From assembly GCF_008806325.1 (NCBI RefSeq), contig NZ_WACR01000002.1, positions 124,001-188,000 of the forward strand: a DNA stretch of 64,000 nucleotides, in the 5' to 3' direction. Positions 61,389 to 64,000 of this stretch are shown piece by piece (positions within the stretch are counted from its first letter, which is position 1; each line of letters begins with the position of its first letter). Position numbers and translations under genes: made by a program. The DNA comes from Salibacter halophilus (GTDB lineage: Bacteria > Bacteroidota > Bacteroidia > Flavobacteriales_G > Salibacteraceae). The notes below the pieces were generated by a model. It saw only the letters and a list, made by a program, of their open reading frames with translations, searched no databases and was not told the DNA's origin.

Positions 61389-61997
61389 ATGAAAAAAGTA
61401 AACCTCATTTCAATGTTATTTATCACATTTCTTGTTGTGGCATCAGTTAGCTGCGATAAAGATGACAATGACGATCCCACTCCAACATCAAACAATAACA
61501 ACAATTCCAACAACAATAACAACAGCTCAGATACAACTGTTGTACTCGATGATGTAACAAACGGAATGGGCAAAGCTTCAATGTTTGGTGACACCGCCTT
61601 CACGATGGAAGGATCAGCAACATGGAAAGAAAACGGCTCTGTAAACTCAAATGGAAAATCTTATGACGTTTGGCTGCTCACATTGGAAGGGCAAAACCAG
61701 GATGAGGAATTGACACTTCGCATTATGGAAGAAGTTGACAACTCAACAATGGCCGGTCCTGATGACGGAACTTATGAAATTGGTTCTGGAATGACTGATA
61801 ACAGCATTTCAGTTTATACTAAAGACAAATCTTACAGCTCAGATTTATCTTCCACAGGCTCTTTCACAATAGAGCAAAGCGATAACGGAAATGTATTGGA
61901 AATTGTACTCAATGCTAATCAGCTCGAGTTGGATGGAATTGGAAGCCAAGATGAGCATATCGATGTCAACGGAGCATTTAAGGCGACAAAAAACTAA
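61389..61997 (+). CDS. Lipoprotein with Asn-rich linker
   Basis: 202 aa. Lipobox ending VASVSC (~21), then an Asp-rich DDNDD tail, an Asn/Ser low-complexity linker (~33-47) and a beta-rich domain (SATWKENGSVNSNGKSYDVWLLTLEGQN). Surface-exposed lipoprotein by the Asp-rich export-type signal seen in Bacteroidota; function unknown. Confidence 0.8.
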   Translation: MKKVNLISMLFITFLVVASVSCDKDDNDDPTPTSNNNNNSNNNNNSSDTTVVLDDVTNGMGKASMFGDTAFTMEGSATWKENGSVNSNGKSYDVWLLTLEGQNQDEELTLRIMEEVDNSTMAGPDDGTYEIGSGMTDNSISVYTKDKSYSSDLSSTGSFTIEQSDNGNVLEIVLNANQLELDGIGSQDEHIDVNGAFKATKN

Positions 61998-62023
61998 ATC
62001 TCTACACTACTTGCTCAAAACAA

Positions 62024-62056
62024 AAAAGGCCATGAAACTCGGTTTCATGGCCTTTT
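62024..62056. terminator. Bidirectional terminator
   Basis: Perfect 11-bp stem GGCCATGAAAC/GTTTCATGGCC (62028-62052), flanked by A-run and T-run, between the convergent genes ending at 61997 and 62075. Confidence 0.9.
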
Positions 62057-62074
62057 ACTTTATTGATAAATAAC

Positions 62075-62602
62075 TTATTCAGTCACTTTAACAGTAATTG
62101 AATTACTCATTTGCTTTCCGTAAGAACGGTGAAGACCATCAGCAAACTGAAGCGTAAGCGTGTGCTTACCCGGCTCTAAATCGAGCGTATCTTTTACCTG
62201 ACCGCCACCATAGTGAATATGCGTATCATCAGCCGGAACAGTACCACCCATTTCGATGAATTTTCCATCGATTACAATGTGATGGTGACCAGTACCTTCT
62301 ACAACTTCACCCGCTGGCTTCACTTTCATTCCTTCAATACCAAACTCAACTGCTAACGGAGACTTAACTTCAGCACCGTCTTCTAAGTTTGCAAAGAATA
62401 CTTTAGCACCTTTAGGAACAGCCGGCAATTCAGGAGCTTCAGCTTTCTTTTCCTTTTTATCAGCCTTCTTTTCAGCTTTTTTGTCGGTTTGTTCCTTTTT
62501 CGTTTCCTCTTTCGTGTTCTCTTTTTGGTCAGATCCAGATGGAGAACCGCATGATGCTGCCATAAAGCCAAACGCTATAGCAGCGATGTACAATTTTTTC
62601 AT
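62075..62602 (-). CDS. DUF4399-family lipoprotein
   Basis: 175 aa. Lipoprotein signal (MKKLYIAAIAFGFMAASCGS), a Lys/Glu-rich linker (~24-52), then the DUF4399 domain: FFANLEDGAEVKSPLAVEFG, GHHHIVIDG, DDTHIHYGGGQ, KHTLTLQFADGLHRSYG. The His cluster suggests metal binding (inference). Periplasmic face; role unknown. GGTCAGATCC at 62527. Confidence 0.88.
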   Translation of the reverse strand: MKKLYIAAIAFGFMAASCGSPSGSDQKENTKEETKKEQTDKKAEKKADKKEKKAEAPELPAVPKGAKVFFANLEDGAEVKSPLAVEFGIEGMKVKPAGEVVEGTGHHHIVIDGKFIEMGGTVPADDTHIHYGGGQVKDTLDLEPGKHTLTLQFADGLHRSYGKQMSNSITVKVTE

Positions 62603-62726
62603 AATTCTTGCTTTTAAATTTGAATTAGCGGTGTAAAGTTATTGAACTTATCGAACCTGCCATGAATATAGAATGTGAAGGATTTAAACATCGCATTCAA
62701 ATGCTGTAATTGTGGATCAACTACAC

Positions 62727-62734
62727 TAAATTTG
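62727..62734 (+). promoter_or_regulatory. -7 element TAAATTTG for cls
   Basis: Exact TAnnTTTG match 23 bp before the TTG start at 62757. No TTG at the -33 spacing. Confidence 0.4.
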
Positions 62735-62756
62735 GCAACACCATCAAAGAACTGAT

Positions 62757-64000
62757 TTGCTAGATAACCTTACTGACATATTTGATATTTCCTTTAAAGT
62801 GCTCACAGCCATCTATTACGTTGTGAGTATTTTCACAATATTCTTTATTCTGCTCGACAACAAAAACCCGGCTAAAACGGTGAGCTATATCGTGGCGATT
62901 ATCGCGTTGCCTTTTGTGGGGTTGATCATCTACTTCTTGTTTGGCCGCAATTTCAGGAAGGATAAAATTTTCTCGCGCAAAGAGTTGTTCGATGACAAAA
63001 AGATCAAAGAATGGCAACGCAAACACTCCAATGCCTTTTTTGAAAGCGAGCTGATTCAGGAAAAGCTGCTACCGCAAAGTCAAAAAATCGCTCGCCAACT
63101 CTTTTTCAATAGCAGAGCCGTTTTGACTACCAACAACAAAGTCGACTTCCTCATCAACGGAGAACGCAAGTACGAGGCGCTTCTGGAAGACATCAAAAAT
63201 GCTGAAAACCACATCCACCTCGAATACTACATCATTGAAGATGGAGAACATACGGGTGAGCTGTTTTCGGCTCTGACCGATAAAGCCAAAGAAGGAGTTG
63301 AAGTGAGGATGCTGTTCGATTCGGTTGGTAGTTCAAGCCTTAAGAGCAGTACGGTTAGGGAGTTGAGAAAACATGTTGTTAAAGTTGAATCCTTTATGCC
63401 CGTTTTCTTTCCGCAATTCACGAGTAAAATCAATTACAGGAATCACCGGAAGATTGTCGTAATTGACGGAAAAACCGGATATGTGGGCGGAATCAACCTC
63501 AGCGATCGCTACCTGAATGTGCCGGGCGAAAAAGCAAAAACTTACTGGCGCGACTCCCATTTCCGTATTGAAGGTGAAGCAGTTGTCCAACTTCAAATCC
63601 AGTTTATCCTGAACTGGAACTTCGCATCAACCGAACAACTTGGCCACACAAACGAGTACTTTCCAGATCAGCCACAGCTCGAAACACCCAAACTGGTTCA
63701 AATAGCTGCAAGCGGTCCTGACAGCGACTGGGAATCGATCATGTTGGCATTGTTCACAGCTATCGCCAGCAGTTCAAAATACGTTTACATTCAATCGCCC
63801 TATTTTATTCCTAACTCGAGTATGGTCAATGCGCTTATCGCTGCAGCACAGGGCGGTGTTGATGTAAGACTGATGATCCCGAGCAGCAGTGACACTAAAA
63901 TAACACAGCTTGCCGGATTCTCTTATCTGCGTCCTCTCCTGGAAGCTGATGTCAAAATCTATCTTTACACGAAAGGCTTCCTTCACGCCAAAACTGTAGT
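62757..64000 (+). CDS. cls: Cardiolipin synthase, 3' truncated by the window
   Basis: At least 414 aa; it runs off the end of the window, with no stop in frame. Two N-terminal membrane segments (VLTAIYYVVSIFTIFFILL, SYIVAIIALPFVGLIIYFLFG), then the first HKD motif in NYRNHRKIVVIDGKTGYVGGINLSDRY, and the start of the second at the last bases (GFLHAKT). Transfers phosphatidyl groups to make cardiolipin. TTG start at 62757, since an in-frame TAA lies at 62727-62729. Contains GGTCAGAGCC on the minus strand (63269). Confidence 0.9.
   Translation, partial: MLDNLTDIFDISFKVLTAIYYVVSIFTIFFILLDNKNPAKTVSYIVAIIALPFVGLIIYFLFGRNFRKDKIFSRKELFDDKKIKEWQRKHSNAFFESELIQEKLLPQSQKIARQLFFNSRAVLTTNNKVDFLINGERKYEALLEDIKNAENHIHLEYYIIEDGEHTGELFSALTDKAKEGVEVRMLFDSVGSSSLKSSTVRELRKHVVKVESFMPVFFPQFTSKINYRNHRKIVVIDGKTGYVGGINLSDRYLNVPGEKAKTYWRDSHFRIEGEAVVQLQIQFILNWNFASTEQLGHTNEYFPDQPQLETPKLVQIAASGPDSDWESIMLALFTAIASSSKYVYIQSPYFIPNSSMVNALIAAAQGGVDVRLMIPSSSDTKITQLAGFSYLRPLLEADVKIYLYTKGFLHAKTV

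Larger units (their letters stand above)
5772..63278. repeat. Dispersed 10-mer GGTCAGARCC, 19 exact copies plus 4 GGTCAGATCC
   Basis: Plus-orientation copies start at 5772, 10049, 10289, 19576, 20443, 24550, 30067, 30695 and 42477. Minus-orientation copies (GGYTCTGACC on +) start at 9560, 11021, 13678, 19908, 22226, 23103, 27743, 29495, 38732 and 63269. GGTCAGATCC occurs at 39323 (minus), 42317 (minus), 58964 and 62527. About half are preceded by TTTC or TATC. All lie in coding sequence, in several reading frames. I found none in 43.2-57.9 kb or 31.7-37.7 kb. Confidence 0.85.

Noticed and set aside
61480-61535. AAC/AAT-rich stretch as a regulatory microsatellite
   Set aside because: It encodes the Asn/Ser linker of a lipoprotein and is ordinary low complexity.

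Overview
The window looks like a chromosomal segment of a free-living member of the Bacteroidota, most likely a Flavobacteriales-type lineage. The grounds are C-terminal type IX secretion (T9SS) sorting domains on several secreted proteins, two TonB-dependent receptors with carboxypeptidase-like N-terminal domains, topoisomerase IV genes of Bacteroidota type, and TAnnTTTG-type promoter elements. No rRNA or tRNA gene and no CRISPR array was found.

Layout. (1) 0-8.8 kb is A+T-rich accessory DNA: a membrane TPR protein, three envelope proteins, a Crp/Fnr regulator with an NAD(P)H-quinone-type oxidoreductase and a small monooxygenase, then a lipoprotein, a small acidic protein and an AbiH-family phage-abortive gene. 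(2) 8.8-31.6 kb is core-like: an arginyl-tRNA-protein-transferase-like gene, HIRAN and TPR genes, a hairpin-rich REP-like intergenic cluster, the parE...parC operon with two envelope genes inserted in it, a TonB receptor, a DUF4173 membrane protein, T9SS cargo, a TPR-LuxR regulator, two secreted nucleases and dcd. (3) 31.7-39.6 kb carries two paralogous giant secreted proteins (seven-bladed propeller, Cys-containing repeats, Ig-like domain, sorting domain) and another T9SS protein. (4) 39.7-42.9 kb holds yidD, an M1 peptidase and a DUF192 gene. (5) 43-57 kb is a defence island. (6) 57-64 kb returns to core-like genes: DUF2279, TonB receptor, AraC regulator, lipoproteins and the start of a cardiolipin synthase.

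The defence island has two convergent operons. The leftward operon encodes DUF4007 (SspB-like), a large ATPase (SspC-like) and a PAPS-reductase/DndC-like protein (SspD-like). This is the single-strand DNA phosphorothioation set, without a local sspA cysteine desulfurase. It continues into two unexpected genes, a membrane protein and a nucleoside-deoxyribosyltransferase-like protein. The rightward operon encodes a PLD-nuclease/SF2-helicase fusion, a 76-aa protein, an SMC/DndD-like ATPase and a 173-aa protein, and is the likely restriction arm. A separate toxin / XRE antitoxin / SecB-like chaperone operon lies next to it.

Both edges of the island show the same signature: a 54-57 bp copy of the 3' end of the bordering gene (DUF192 on the left, DUF2279 on the right), enclosing a broken kilA-N gene on the left and the toxin-antitoxin-chaperone operon on the right.

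The least expected signal is a dispersed 10-mer, GGTCAGARCC (often TTTCGGTCAGARCC). I found it 19 times on both strands in the core-like DNA, against about 0.1 expected by a base-composition estimate, and never in the 43-57 kb island or in the 31.7-37.7 kb repeat genes. It behaves like a DNA-uptake-type or other genome-wide signature word.
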